Both the position numbers and the translations under genes were made by a program. Below, piece after piece: positions 49,271 through 61,223 of a stretch of 64,000 nt of DNA. A model generated the notes under the pieces. The model saw only the letters and a program-made list of their open reading frames with translations, did not search any database and was not told where the DNA came from. Numbering within the stretch: the first letter of the stretch is position 1; each line of letters starts with the position of its first letter. Location: NCBI GenBank assembly GCA_023957995.1, contig JAMLGK010000016.1, positions 19,161 through 83,160 on the forward strand, given 5' to 3'. Origin of the DNA: Microthrixaceae bacterium (GTDB taxonomy: Bacteria; Actinomycetota; Acidimicrobiia; Acidimicrobiales; Microtrichaceae).

Positions 49271-50884
49271 ATGGTTGCGATGACAAGTACTGATCAGGAG
49301 CGGGAGGTTCCTGATGCCGGTGCACCCGGCTCCCGGGACCACTCCGACAACAGCGACCCGTCGCCACGAGTCCTCGCTGCGCGAGCACGACCCACTGCGA
49401 TGGCGATGGCCCTGGCGCTGCCGGCCCTCTGGGGACTGATAGCCGCCTGGTGGACTCCGCGAGGTCCCCTCACCACGTTCCAGGTACTCGCAGCGATGGC
49501 CATCGGGCTGGCCGTCGGCTGGTTCGCCGGCTCATGGAGCGGATCGCGCTGGGCGATGCTGACCTCGCCGGTGACCTTCGCCGTGGTGTTCGAGATCTTC
49601 CGAATCGGCGCTGTTGGTCCGACAGTGGATGCACCCGCATCGAGCACCTACGGGGTGTTCGCACTCGTGGTGGGCCGCGGCTACCACGGGTTGGTCGCGC
49701 TCGTCCCGATGGTGTTGGGTGCAGCCCTCGGGGCAGGCAGCGCACGTCGCCGCGAGGCAAGGGCCGCGGGACTCTCCCCCGATCGCTCCACCTGGCAGAT
49801 CATGCGTGGCGTAGCTGCCGGGTTCACGGGGTTCGCGTTGGTCGTCCTGGCGGCGTTCGTGGCACGACCCGCCGCGACCGAACAGATCGCAGGTACCGAC
49901 GGTGAACCTCTACCCGGCAGCGTCGCCGAGCTCACCACCGTCGAAGCCGGCGGCAGGGACCTCGGCCTCATGATCCGAGGTGCTTCGATCGACAATCCGG
50001 TCGTGTTGTTCCTAGCCGGTGGGCCCGGTGGCGCCGAACGAGGTGCGATGCGCAACCACCTCGGGCAGCTCGAGGAGTCGTTCACGGTGGCCACCTGGGA
50101 CCAGCGCGGGACGGGCAGCTCCTATGCCGAACTCGACCCCACCGACACCCTCACCCTCCAGGGGCAGATCGACGACACCATCGAGGTCAGCGACTACCTG
50201 CGCGACCGTTTCGACCAGGACAAGATTTTTCTGCTCGGGCAGTCCTGGGGATCCACCCTCGGGATCCTCGCCGTCTCGGAGGCACCCGATCGCTATGCCG
50301 CATTCATCGGGACCGGGCAGATGGTCAGCCAGCGTGAGACCGATCGGATCTTCTACGAGGACACCCTCGCCTGGGCCGAGGAGAACGGTGACGACGCGCT
50401 TGCCGAGAAGCTGCGCGGAATCGGCCCGCCGCCCTACGACAGGATGCTCGACTACGAGACCGCATTGTCCTACGAGCACGATGTCTACCCCTATGACCAC
50501 TCCCCCAATTCCGAGGGTGACGGTGGGTTCTCGGAGAACTTCATCGTTGCCGAGTACTCCTTGACCGATCAGGTACACCTGCTCGGTGCGTTCTTGGACA
50601 CCTTCGCAGCGCTCTACCCCCAACTCCAGGACATCGACTTCCGCGACACCGCCACGGAGTTCGACGTGCCCGTCTTCTTCGCGCAGGGAGCCCATGAAGC
50701 AGGTGGGCGGGCAGTGCTGTTCGAAGACTGGTACCCGATGGTCCGGGCACCTCGGAAGGACCTGGTGGTACTCGACTCTGCTGGTCACCGCCCGCTGTTC
50801 GAACAACCCGACGAGTTCGTGAACTACCTGAACGACGTCGTGGTGTCGGACGAGGCAGTGCTCGCCCGGACCGCCGGCGACTGA
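49271..50884 (+). CDS. Membrane-anchored alpha/beta hydrolase (proline iminopeptidase-like)
   Basis: A 537-residue protein. Residues about 40-200 form five or so TM helices. Residues about 215-537 are an alpha/beta hydrolase with oxyanion text FLAGGPGGAERG, DQRGTGSS, the nucleophile elbow LLGQSWGSTLG and the catalytic His in DSAGHRP. This is the prolyl iminopeptidase/S33 pattern. The membrane half probably fixes the enzyme at the cell surface. The substrate may be a short peptide or ester. Confidence 0.88.
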   Translation: MVAMTSTDQEREVPDAGAPGSRDHSDNSDPSPRVLAARARPTAMAMALALPALWGLIAAWWTPRGPLTTFQVLAAMAIGLAVGWFAGSWSGSRWAMLTSPVTFAVVFEIFRIGAVGPTVDAPASSTYGVFALVVGRGYHGLVALVPMVLGAALGAGSARRREARAAGLSPDRSTWQIMRGVAAGFTGFALVVLAAFVARPAATEQIAGTDGEPLPGSVAELTTVEAGGRDLGLMIRGASIDNPVVLFLAGGPGGAERGAMRNHLGQLEESFTVATWDQRGTGSSYAELDPTDTLTLQGQIDDTIEVSDYLRDRFDQDKIFLLGQSWGSTLGILAVSEAPDRYAAFIGTGQMVSQRETDRIFYEDTLAWAEENGDDALAEKLRGIGPPPYDRMLDYETALSYEHDVYPYDHSPNSEGDGGFSENFIVAEYSLTDQVHLLGAFLDTFAALYPQLQDIDFRDTATEFDVPVFFAQGAHEAGGRAVLFEDWYPMVRAPRKDLVVLDSAGHRPLFEQPDEFVNYLNDVVVSDEAVLARTAGD

Positions 50885-50981
50885 CCTTCGGGCCGGGCCG
50901 ATGCCGAGCGCCGGGTGGGACGGACCGGCCGTGCCGATGTAACATCTGTCCGGCTTTTGCGACAACTCCCGGGGGGGATAC

Positions 50982-52334
50982 ATGTTTTCCACGAAGACTC
51001 ATGGGCCGCGCGCCCGTCGCGCCATTGCTGGGAGCCGCTTGGTGGCCCTACCACTGCTGGCACTTGCGCTGGTGGCCGGCGCCTGTGTCGCACCGAGCAG
51101 CCCCACACCGGGCCCCGGAGCAGACTGCGGGCCGCCGCCGAACGTGACCTCCGGCGCACAGCTCGCTGGATGCATCCTCGCCGGACTCGATCTGTCCAGC
51201 GCCAACCTCGATGGAGCCGACCTGCGCGGAGCCGACCTCTCCGGCGCCGACCTCACGGACGCGTCGCTGGTCGGTGCTGATCTGGAGGGCGCGAACCTCT
51301 CGAACGCGAATCTGACCGGCGCTGATCTGAGCGGTGCGATCCTCTCGGGCGCGATCCTGCTGGGCGCCGTGTTCCTCAACGCCGTGTTCGGCGGAACCCT
51401 GTTCGGCTTCGGTTCGGTGTTCGGCACCGACGGGATGGGAGGAACCAGTCCCACACCACCCTCGGGCTGCACCGGCGACTACTGCCCCGGTTACAACAGC
51501 GCCACGGCCAACACCGACGACTGGCTCTGTGATCCCGACGGAATCCCCGGCACCGAGTTCGTGGTCACCCGGACTCCGGAGCAGCTCGCCGCCGACGGCC
51601 AGCGCAGCGTGGTCACCAACGTCGGCACCGACTTCACCGGTGCGACCTTCAGCAATCCCGACGATGGCGGCCCACTCACCTGGGGGTTGGACCTCCGCGA
51701 GGCGAACTTCACCGACACCACCTGGGAGAACCAGATCTTTGTGTGCCAGTCGATGGACGGCGCCCGCTTCGGCGGCGCAACCTTCAAGATCCACCAGTGG
51801 CATCACATGAGCGCTCGGGATGCCGATTTCACCGGTGCATCATTCATGACGACCTGGCTCTGCGACTCGGACTTCACCGGTAGCGACTTCATCAGCTCGG
51901 TCTGGGAGGGCTTCGATGGCTTCTCCTGCGCAGAGTTCCTGCCCGATGAGGAGTTCGACCTCCTCCCCGATCCGTTGGTGCTCTTCGACGACACCGACTT
52001 CACCAACGCAACGATGGGCGGTGTGCCCGACCCCGACCGGGGAGAGCTCATGGCGATGACCTACGCCTACAACGGCCGCACCAGGTCGGCTTCCTTCCAC
52101 AACGCCGTGTTCGACGGTGTCCACATCACCAATGGACTGTTCTGGGACGCCGATTTCACCGGCAGCAGCGCGGTCGGTGCCACCTTCGAGGGCGACAGCC
52201 GCTTCGACAGGGTGATCTTCTCAGCGGGATGGACCGACACGACCTGGACCGGAACCGCATCGTTCGACGGAGCGGTGTGTCCGGACGGTTCTACTGGTTC
52301 TTGGACCGACCCGTGCTTCACGGTCACCCCGTGA
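50982..52334 (+). CDS. Pentapeptide-repeat lipoprotein
   Basis: A 450-residue exported lipoprotein. The signal peptide ends in the lipobox LVAGAC (Cys about residue 35). From about residue 60 a regular A-(D/N)-L-x-x array runs ([20 protein letters not shown] and onward to about 125), which folds as a four-sided beta helix. After a Gly/Pro/Cys linker, degenerate repeats ([38 protein letters not shown]) continue to the C-terminus. A strong GGGGGG site precedes the ATG. Confidence 0.92.
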   Translation: MFSTKTHGPRARRAIAGSRLVALPLLALALVAGACVAPSSPTPGPGADCGPPPNVTSGAQLAGCILAGLDLSSANLDGADLRGADLSGADLTDASLVGADLEGANLSNANLTGADLSGAILSGAILLGAVFLNAVFGGTLFGFGSVFGTDGMGGTSPTPPSGCTGDYCPGYNSATANTDDWLCDPDGIPGTEFVVTRTPEQLAADGQRSVVTNVGTDFTGATFSNPDDGGPLTWGLDLREANFTDTTWENQIFVCQSMDGARFGGATFKIHQWHHMSARDADFTGASFMTTWLCDSDFTGSDFISSVWEGFDGFSCAEFLPDEEFDLLPDPLVLFDDTDFTNATMGGVPDPDRGELMAMTYAYNGRTRSASFHNAVFDGVHITNGLFWDADFTGSSAVGATFEGDSRFDRVIFSAGWTDTTWTGTASFDGAVCPDGSTGSWTDPCFTVTP

Positions 52335-52418
52335 CACACCGGAGCTGACCCACCCGGGCAGGGCCCGCCGGTTCCGGCGCGCTCGAGGTCGGCCATCCGC
52401 GCCGCGCCCGGTTGTGAT

Positions 52419-52447
52419 CGTGCACTCGGCAGGTGCACGGGTATGAT
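52419..52447 (+). promoter_or_regulatory. Inverted repeat CGTGCAC-N7-GTGCACG next to a TATGAT -10
   Basis: The 21-bp inverted repeat (52419-52439) lies directly before TATGAT (52442-52447), a near-consensus -10. It would cover the -35 region of a promoter starting near 52454, about 170 bp upstream of the SNF2 helicase gene. Confidence 0.5.
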
Positions 52448-52621
52448 GCGGGTTGAACGGTGGTGGACCCTCTGAGCACGACCCGATGGGGTTCCGTGCT
52501 CTTGTCGCCAGGGTGGAGCCGGCGACCGAGGCCGGGTCGACATCGTTCGCGGCCGAACACGCGACCCACCGACGGGCGCGGGTAACAGCCGACGGCCTGT
52601 CCGTCGAAGACGTGGAGCCAG

Positions 52622-55788
<3,167 letters not shown>

Positions 55789-55792
<4 letters not shown>

Positions 55793-56226
55793 ACGAGAAC
55801 CAGCCGTCGAGGCGTTCGAAGAAGAAGGCACCATCGTCTGGCAAGGGAAAGGGCGGCGGCCAGAAACGCAGGAAGAAGCGCGGCAAGAAGAAGTCCAACA
55901 AGCCCGCGATCGATCCGAAGCGACCTCTGTGGGAGAACCCCGCAGGCGAGGCCGAGGTGCAGGCGGTGGTCGACTCGGTGCGTCCTGCAATGCACCCGAC
56001 GGCGATCGTTCGTTCCCTCGGTGAGCCGCCGCTCGGCAGGTACGCCGGAAACGCCCAGCACTACTACGACGCGGTCTACGAGAAGGCCCAACGGTTCGCG
56101 GTGGCCATCGCCACCGCGAACGACCTCCTGGTGACCGACGAGATGTCCGACGAGCCCGACGGGGCCGACGGATCGGACGAGCCGGACGGGACCGATCCCG
56201 GTCAGGGTTCGGTCGAGTCTCTCTGA
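55789..56226 (+). CDS. Basic Lys-rich protein co-expressed with the SNF2 helicase
   Basis: A 145-residue protein starting with GTG in the helicase stop. Residues about 7-41 are a Lys/Arg tract (GGGQKRRKKRGKKKSNKP); the middle has a folded part (HPTAIVRSLGEPPLGRYAGN then a helix HYYDAVYEKAQRFAVAIATA), and the end is acidic. The basic arm should bind nucleic acid. I do not recognise a family; a helicase cofactor role follows only from translational coupling. Confidence 0.8.
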
Positions 56227-56255
56227 ACCCCCCCGAACCGTTGCGGCCAGGGGGC

Positions 56256-57377
56256 TCAGCCACCACCCGATCGTCGCCGGTGGAGACGACTGGTGACTCC
56301 GATCACCACCAGTGCGACCGACAGGCCGATGGCGGTGTCGACGATGCGTTCGACAACGATGTCATCACCGTCGAACCCCACGGTGCTGATCATGAGCAGG
56401 GCCGTCGGGGTGAGCAGCGTCACCAGCCAGTGGTAGCTGCGTTCCCTCAACGCGAACAGTCCGAACGACACTACGGCGATCGCCACCACCAGCACCGGGT
56501 TCGACGCCGATGTGGCCACGATGGCGAGCACCACCAGCACTCCCACGGCGGTTCCCGAGGCACGCTGGATGAGCCTCACGCGACTCGCGTGTGAGTCGGG
56601 CTGGAGCACTGCCAGTGCCGTCAGGGGAATCCAGTAGCCGAACTCCAGCCCGAGTGCCCGGTACAGCACCGTGGTCGATGCGACGGTCGCGGCGATGATG
56701 ATGGCGTGCCTGACGACCTCCGGGGCCCCGGTCATCGATTCACGCAGTGACTCGATGACATGGCGGAGGTCTGAACGGCCAGCGGGACCATTCGGCGGAC
56801 CACCGTTGCCGACCGCCGCGGACCGGACCGGGTCCGCCAACCCCGCCAGCATCATCAGAGCGAGCGCCAGCGCGCCCCCCAGGAGGAACTCGGAGCCACG
56901 AGCGAGAGCTTCAGTGGCTTCTCCGGAGAGACCGTTGGTGATCACGAACACCGCGGAGACGACGAATCCCACCAGGGTGCCCTCTCGACCGCGGATCCTG
57001 CCCAGCGAGGCGAGCCCGACCACCAGGAAGGTCAACCCCACCGACAGCCAGGCGATCGGGTGCACGAGCGTGGCCAGCGCTGTGGCGAGGGCACCGAGGA
57101 TCATCGTGAGCAGGCCCCACGGCGCTCTCGTGCGCGGTCTACCCGCTCCCATCGCCAAAGCGACGTTCAGTCCCCCCAGACCGACCACGAGACCGACATG
57201 GGGTCGACCCACGGCCAGGCCGACCGCCACGGGGGCCGTGGTGGCAACCATCCCGGCCACCGCGTCGGCCAACCGCACCCGGTCGTCGCTCCGCTCGAAC
57301 GCCTCGTGCTCGGCGCGCAGCCACTCGCTGTCGCGCGCGGTCCAGAGCAAGCTCCACTGCATGCCTGTGCGGTTCAC
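56256..57377 (-). CDS. FUSC/aromatic acid exporter-like membrane protein
   Basis: About 373 residues with roughly ten TM helices in two blocks and a soluble N-terminus (LWTARDSEWLRAEHEAFERS). GYWIPLTALAVLQPDSHASRVRLIQRASGTAVGVL is the FUSC-type signature. The GTG at 57377 leaves a 32-bp gap after the lipoprotein gene; an ATG at 57362 is equally possible. Family members export aromatic acids or polyamines. Confidence 0.82.
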   Translation of the reverse strand: MNRTGMQWSLLWTARDSEWLRAEHEAFERSDDRVRLADAVAGMVATTAPVAVGLAVGRPHVGLVVGLGGLNVALAMGAGRPRTRAPWGLLTMILGALATALATLVHPIAWLSVGLTFLVVGLASLGRIRGREGTLVGFVVSAVFVITNGLSGEATEALARGSEFLLGGALALALMMLAGLADPVRSAAVGNGGPPNGPAGRSDLRHVIESLRESMTGAPEVVRHAIIIAATVASTTVLYRALGLEFGYWIPLTALAVLQPDSHASRVRLIQRASGTAVGVLVVLAIVATSASNPVLVVAIAVVSFGLFALRERSYHWLVTLLTPTALLMISTVGFDGDDIVVERIVDTAIGLSVALVVIGVTSRLHRRRSGGG

Positions 57378-57409
57378 TCTGAGTCCACCCGGATGATCCT
57401 GCCCACCGT

Positions 57410-58255
57410 TCAGCCGCGGCTGCGGAGTTGGTAGCTGTTGCGGAACCGATCTTGGATGACCGTGGCTATTCCGTCGATGTCCTGCACCACCAGGTCCTCT
57501 CGGAGAACCCGACTGCTGAAGGCCCATCCCTCGGGCAGCTCGAGGCGATCGCCCAGCGACCCGAGGGTCTCGGCGGTCAGATCCGGGTCGACCTCGATGC
57601 TGTAGGACTGCATCACGTAGACCGATCCATCCGGAGCGGTCAGCTCGAAGACCTCCCTGCCCTCCTCGAAGACGAAGTCGGTGTCTCGTGCAACGGAGGT
57701 CTCGGTGAGAGGTGTGCGGTCACCCATGCCCTCACCGAGTTCCACGGTGGCGATCGAGCGCATCTCGATGCCACCGAAGTCCCGCTCCTGGAGGGTTCCC
57801 GCCAGTTCGTTGGCGACGATCCGGTCGAGCACCCAGTACCGCGGTCCGTTCAGCACCGCGAGGTTGGCGCCGAGCTGCGAAGCGATCACCGCCGGGTCGA
57901 GTGCATCGAAGGGTTCCTGGGGACAATCGTTCAGTCCCTGGGTGCCCCACACCTCTGCCGCGGCACCCTGGTCCGACAGCGTCACGGTGAGGATCTCGCA
58001 GTACCGCTGGCCGTACTGGTCGACCAGACCGGACCCGGGCGTGTTCGGCGCCTCATCGGGTTCCGCGTCTGCGCCGCCGTCGGCAGTCCCTTCCCGGGGG
58101 ACCTCCCCGCCGTCGGAATCCTGGGTGCCGGATGCAGCCGCATCGTCGCTGCGGTCGCCGCAACCCGCTCCCACCGCACAGAGGACGACCACGGCCACCG
58201 CCGCTCCCGCGGTGCTCCAGAAGGATCCGCGCCTTGTCGGGAAGCTGACGTTCAT
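57410..58255 (-). CDS. Secreted lipoprotein of unknown function
   Basis: A 281-residue lipoprotein. The signal sequence GAAVAVVVLCAVGAGC gives a lipobox VGAGC (Cys about 32), then an Asp/Gly/Glu/Pro-rich linker of about 45 residues. The C-terminal domain contains PRYWVLDRIVANELAG and YVMQSYSIEVDPDLTAETL. I recognise no family with certainty, though similar actinobacterial lipoproteins exist. It precedes the FUSC-like gene in one operon. Confidence 0.8.
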   Translation of the reverse strand: MNVSFPTRRGSFWSTAGAAVAVVVLCAVGAGCGDRSDDAAASGTQDSDGGEVPREGTADGGADAEPDEAPNTPGSGLVDQYGQRYCEILTVTLSDQGAAAEVWGTQGLNDCPQEPFDALDPAVIASQLGANLAVLNGPRYWVLDRIVANELAGTLQERDFGGIEMRSIATVELGEGMGDRTPLTETSVARDTDFVFEEGREVFELTAPDGSVYVMQSYSIEVDPDLTAETLGSLGDRLELPEGWAFSSRVLREDLVVQDIDGIATVIQDRFRNSYQLRSRG

Positions 58256-58372
58256 GGGCTACGAACTCCTTGTGCTTCTCCGTGGGGACCCGGCGAGTGC
58301 TCGGCTCCCTGGCTGGCTGGGCACCCAACCGTGACTGGTTGCTACTCGCCAACTCTCACACGCGCCACTCTC

Positions 58373-58424
58373 ACACGTGGATGGCACACGTGGATGGCAC
58401 ACGTGGATGGCACATGTGGATGGC
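58373..58424. repeat. Four tandem 13-bp repeats with CACGTG cores
   Basis: The unit ACACGTGGATGGC repeats at 58373, 58386 and 58399; the fourth unit (58412) has ACATGTGGATGGC. Each unit carries CACGTG or CATGTG, a 6-bp palindrome, and the spacing is 13 bp. The array lies between the divergent lipoprotein and small bPH-like genes. It could be a regulatory iteron set or a neutral minisatellite. Confidence 0.75.
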
Positions 58425-58523
58425 CCGACCCAGAAGCAGGCACCTGATCGACCCATCGAGGCCCCCACAGCGATGGAGGCATGGCGCCGGTCCCCCGGGG
58501 CCGTTCACCTGACAAAGTGGGTC

Positions 58524-58910
58524 ATGGCCGCTGGAGTCTTCTTCCCGTATCGACTCGACCGACGTTTCACCCCGCTGTTCAAGGCCCTGGGGGTCGACGA
58601 GAACGACGGCGTGACCATCACCGACGACGACGTGCTGCGGGCGACCTACGGACGGGTCACCCGGAGCTTCCCGATCTCGAACGTGACGGAGACCCTGGTG
58701 ACCGGACCGCACCGCTGGTACACGGCCGTTGGCCTCAGGCTGAGCTTCGCCGATGACGGGATCACCTTCGGGACCAACCATCGTGCCGGGCTCTGCATCG
58801 CGGTCCGGGAACCCATCCCGAGGGTGCTGGGACTGCGTGACCATTCCGCTCTCTGGGTGAGCGTGGCGGACCCCGAAGGTCTCGCTGCTGCCATCGCGTC
58901 GAGGAGCTGA
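58524..58910 (+). CDS. Small bacterial PH-like domain protein
   Basis: A 128-residue protein. FPYRLDRRFTPLFKALGV starts it, then DDDVLRATYGRVTRSFPISNVTETLVTGPHRW, ending in a strand-helix region VSVADPEGLAAAIA. Similar short actinobacterial proteins have a PH-like barrel. Function unknown. The upstream open frame runs through the 13-bp repeats and is not used. Confidence 0.75.
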   Translation: MAAGVFFPYRLDRRFTPLFKALGVDENDGVTITDDDVLRATYGRVTRSFPISNVTETLVTGPHRWYTAVGLRLSFADDGITFGTNHRAGLCIAVREPIPRVLGLRDHSALWVSVADPEGLAAAIASRS

Positions 58911-59013
58911 TCCCCCGAGGCGGTCTTCAGGAACCGGAGCAACCCCTCATAGGATCCGGAAGCACCCAAGGGTGGGGACACCGGTCGGGCACCGGTGGGA
59001 ACGGGGATCGAAG

Positions 59014-61215
59014 ATGGAACTGACAGGTGGAGTCCAGACACTCACCGTCACCGGTGCCGAGCCGGGTACCCAGCTGGTCGTGCGCGACTCCGACGGGCGC
59101 GACATCGTCACCCTGGTCGCGGACGGTTCGGGCAACGCTCACCTGGCGTTCGTCCCCGGGCGCCACCTCCTGTTGGATTCACCAGCGGCCATGGCCGAGG
59201 TGCTGGCCGAGGGCACCGCTCTGGCACCCGGTCGGTACACCGTGGTCGACACCACCCATCCCGACGCCGACGCGGGTGATGTGTGGGTGCGTGACGTGGC
59301 GGACCTGCCGGACCCCGCACTGTACGAGCAGCCGCTCGAGGAGGGCTACGGCTACCTCACGGTGCGCGACGGCGTGAAGCTCTCGATGATGGTCCGGTTC
59401 CCGAACACCGACCTCTATGGTCCGGGACCCTGGCCCACGGTGGTCGAGTACTCCGGCTACTCCCCATCCGACCCCGACGAGCCCCAGCCCTCGACGATGT
59501 TGGCGAACCTGCTGGGTTTCGCGGTGGTCGGTGTGAACATGCGCGGAAGTGGGTGTTCAGGTGGCGTGTTCGACGTCCTGAGCCCCGCCCAGGCCGCAGA
59601 TGGATACGACGTGGTGGAGACCGTCGCACGCCAACCCTGGGTCCTGCACGGCCGCCCTGGCATGGTCGGGCTCAGCTATCCGGGGATCAGCCAGCTCTTC
59701 GTCGCAGCGACGAGGCCGCCGCACCTGGCGGCGATCGCGCCCATGTCGGTGATCGACGACCTCTGGCGCCAACAGTGGCCGGGCGGAACCTACAACTCGG
59801 GATTCACGCGGGCCTGGCTCGCCGCTCGGGACATGCAGACCAGGGCGGGTGGCCAGGCCTGGGACCTTCGTCGGATCGAGGGCGGAGACGAGGTGGCGGA
59901 GCAGAACCAACGCATCCGCAGCCAGAACATGGACTTCGAGCTGTTCGGCAGGAGCCTCACCCACTTCGGGCCGATGGTCGAGGCGCGTCGCGTGGCCTCG
60001 ATGGTGGGAGAGATCGAGGTGCCGGTCTATCTCACCGGTGCTTGGCAGGACGAGCAGACCGGGAGCCGGTTCGCTCTGATGCTCGATCGTTTCAGCTCCA
60101 GCCCGTCGGTTCGGTTCAACCTCTTCAACGGACATCACCCCGATGGCTACAGCCCCATGGTGGTGGTCAGGTGGTACGAGTTCCTCTCGTTCCACGTCGC
60201 TCGTCGGACACCGGAGATTCCCGAGATCATCCGGGTGTTCGCCCCGGCCCAGTTCCGGGAGGCCTTCGGAGTGGAGACCGAGCTGGAGGCAGATCGATTC
60301 AGCCACCACGACGCCTTCGACGACGCCCTCGCGGACTACCTGGCCGAACCTCCGGTGAGGATCCTGTTCGAGAACGGTGCGGGCACGGCCACACCGGGCG
60401 GACCCGGGCACCGCTTCGAGGTGGAGACCGATCAGTTCCCACCCGCCGGGATCCGACCTCGTCGTTGGTGGCTCGATGCCGGTGGCCGGTTGTCGGACTC
60501 CGAACCCGCACACGAGGAGGTCGAGGAGTACCTCGACGACGTCGGGGCAGGGGCACACGCCTACTCCGGGGAGATCCTCGATGACCTGAACAGGTTCACC
60601 CAGCCACAGGTGCCGATCGACTGGACGCGTTTCGACGACGAGCACTTCTGTGGCTACGAGACCGAAGCACTTCCGGGTCCGCTGCTGATCGCCGGTGCAG
60701 GACACGTCGACCTCTGGCTCCAGCCGGGCTCCGAGGACACCGCTGTACAGGTCACGCTCACCGAGATACGCCGCGACGGGATCGAACAGCGAGTTCAGTG
60801 TGGCTGGCACCGGCCGACCCATCGGGCGGAGGATCCCCAACTCTCCGACGATCTGAAGGTCGATCACACCTACACCCTCGAGGACCACGAACTGCTCACA
60901 CCCGGCGAGTGGATCAACTTCCGACTGCCGCTGTACCCCGTGGTTCACCTCTTCCGGGCGGGTTCGCGGATTCGGATCTCGCTGTCGACACCCGGTCGCG
61001 ACCACCCCTTCTGGAGCTTCGAGGCACCCGTGCACGAGGGTGTCGCCCACGGGATCGGGCTGGGCGGCGACCATGCGTCGGCGCTGGTGCTGCCGCAGTG
61101 GGACATCGACCTCGCACATCCGCCGTCACACCCCGATGTCGAGGCACACCGTGGGCAACCCGGCCGCGAGGCCAGACCGATCACGAATCTGTCGCGCTCA
61201 CAGGTCCCGGGTTGA
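59014..61215 (+). CDS. CocE/NonD-family serine hydrolase (X-Pro dipeptidyl-peptidase S15-like)
   Basis: A 733-residue enzyme. The alpha/beta hydrolase domain has GVNMRGSGCSGG, the nucleophile motif GLSYPGISQ and the acid/His segments LTGAWQDEQTG and NGHHPDGY. The C-terminal jelly-roll domain of this family covers about residues 490-690 (RWWLDAGGRLSD, then RIRISLSTPGRDHPFW). The first 110 residues are an unusual beta-rich extension (LTVTGAEPGTQLVVRD). The ATG at 59014 follows GGGGA. Esters or prolyl peptides are possible substrates. Confidence 0.88.
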   Translation: MELTGGVQTLTVTGAEPGTQLVVRDSDGRDIVTLVADGSGNAHLAFVPGRHLLLDSPAAMAEVLAEGTALAPGRYTVVDTTHPDADAGDVWVRDVADLPDPALYEQPLEEGYGYLTVRDGVKLSMMVRFPNTDLYGPGPWPTVVEYSGYSPSDPDEPQPSTMLANLLGFAVVGVNMRGSGCSGGVFDVLSPAQAADGYDVVETVARQPWVLHGRPGMVGLSYPGISQLFVAATRPPHLAAIAPMSVIDDLWRQQWPGGTYNSGFTRAWLAARDMQTRAGGQAWDLRRIEGGDEVAEQNQRIRSQNMDFELFGRSLTHFGPMVEARRVASMVGEIEVPVYLTGAWQDEQTGSRFALMLDRFSSSPSVRFNLFNGHHPDGYSPMVVVRWYEFLSFHVARRTPEIPEIIRVFAPAQFREAFGVETELEADRFSHHDAFDDALADYLAEPPVRILFENGAGTATPGGPGHRFEVETDQFPPAGIRPRRWWLDAGGRLSDSEPAHEEVEEYLDDVGAGAHAYSGEILDDLNRFTQPQVPIDWTRFDDEHFCGYETEALPGPLLIAGAGHVDLWLQPGSEDTAVQVTLTEIRRDGIEQRVQCGWHRPTHRAEDPQLSDDLKVDHTYTLEDHELLTPGEWINFRLPLYPVVHLFRAGSRIRISLSTPGRDHPFWSFEAPVHEGVAHGIGLGGDHASALVLPQWDIDLAHPPSHPDVEAHRGQPGREARPITNLSRSQVPG

Positions 61216-61223
61216 GCTCGAGC

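Noticed and set aside
60798..61223. Upstream extension of the GH5 gene to 60798
   Set aside because: That frame overlaps the CocE-like gene and has no signal peptide; starting at 61224 gives an immediate lipoprotein signal.
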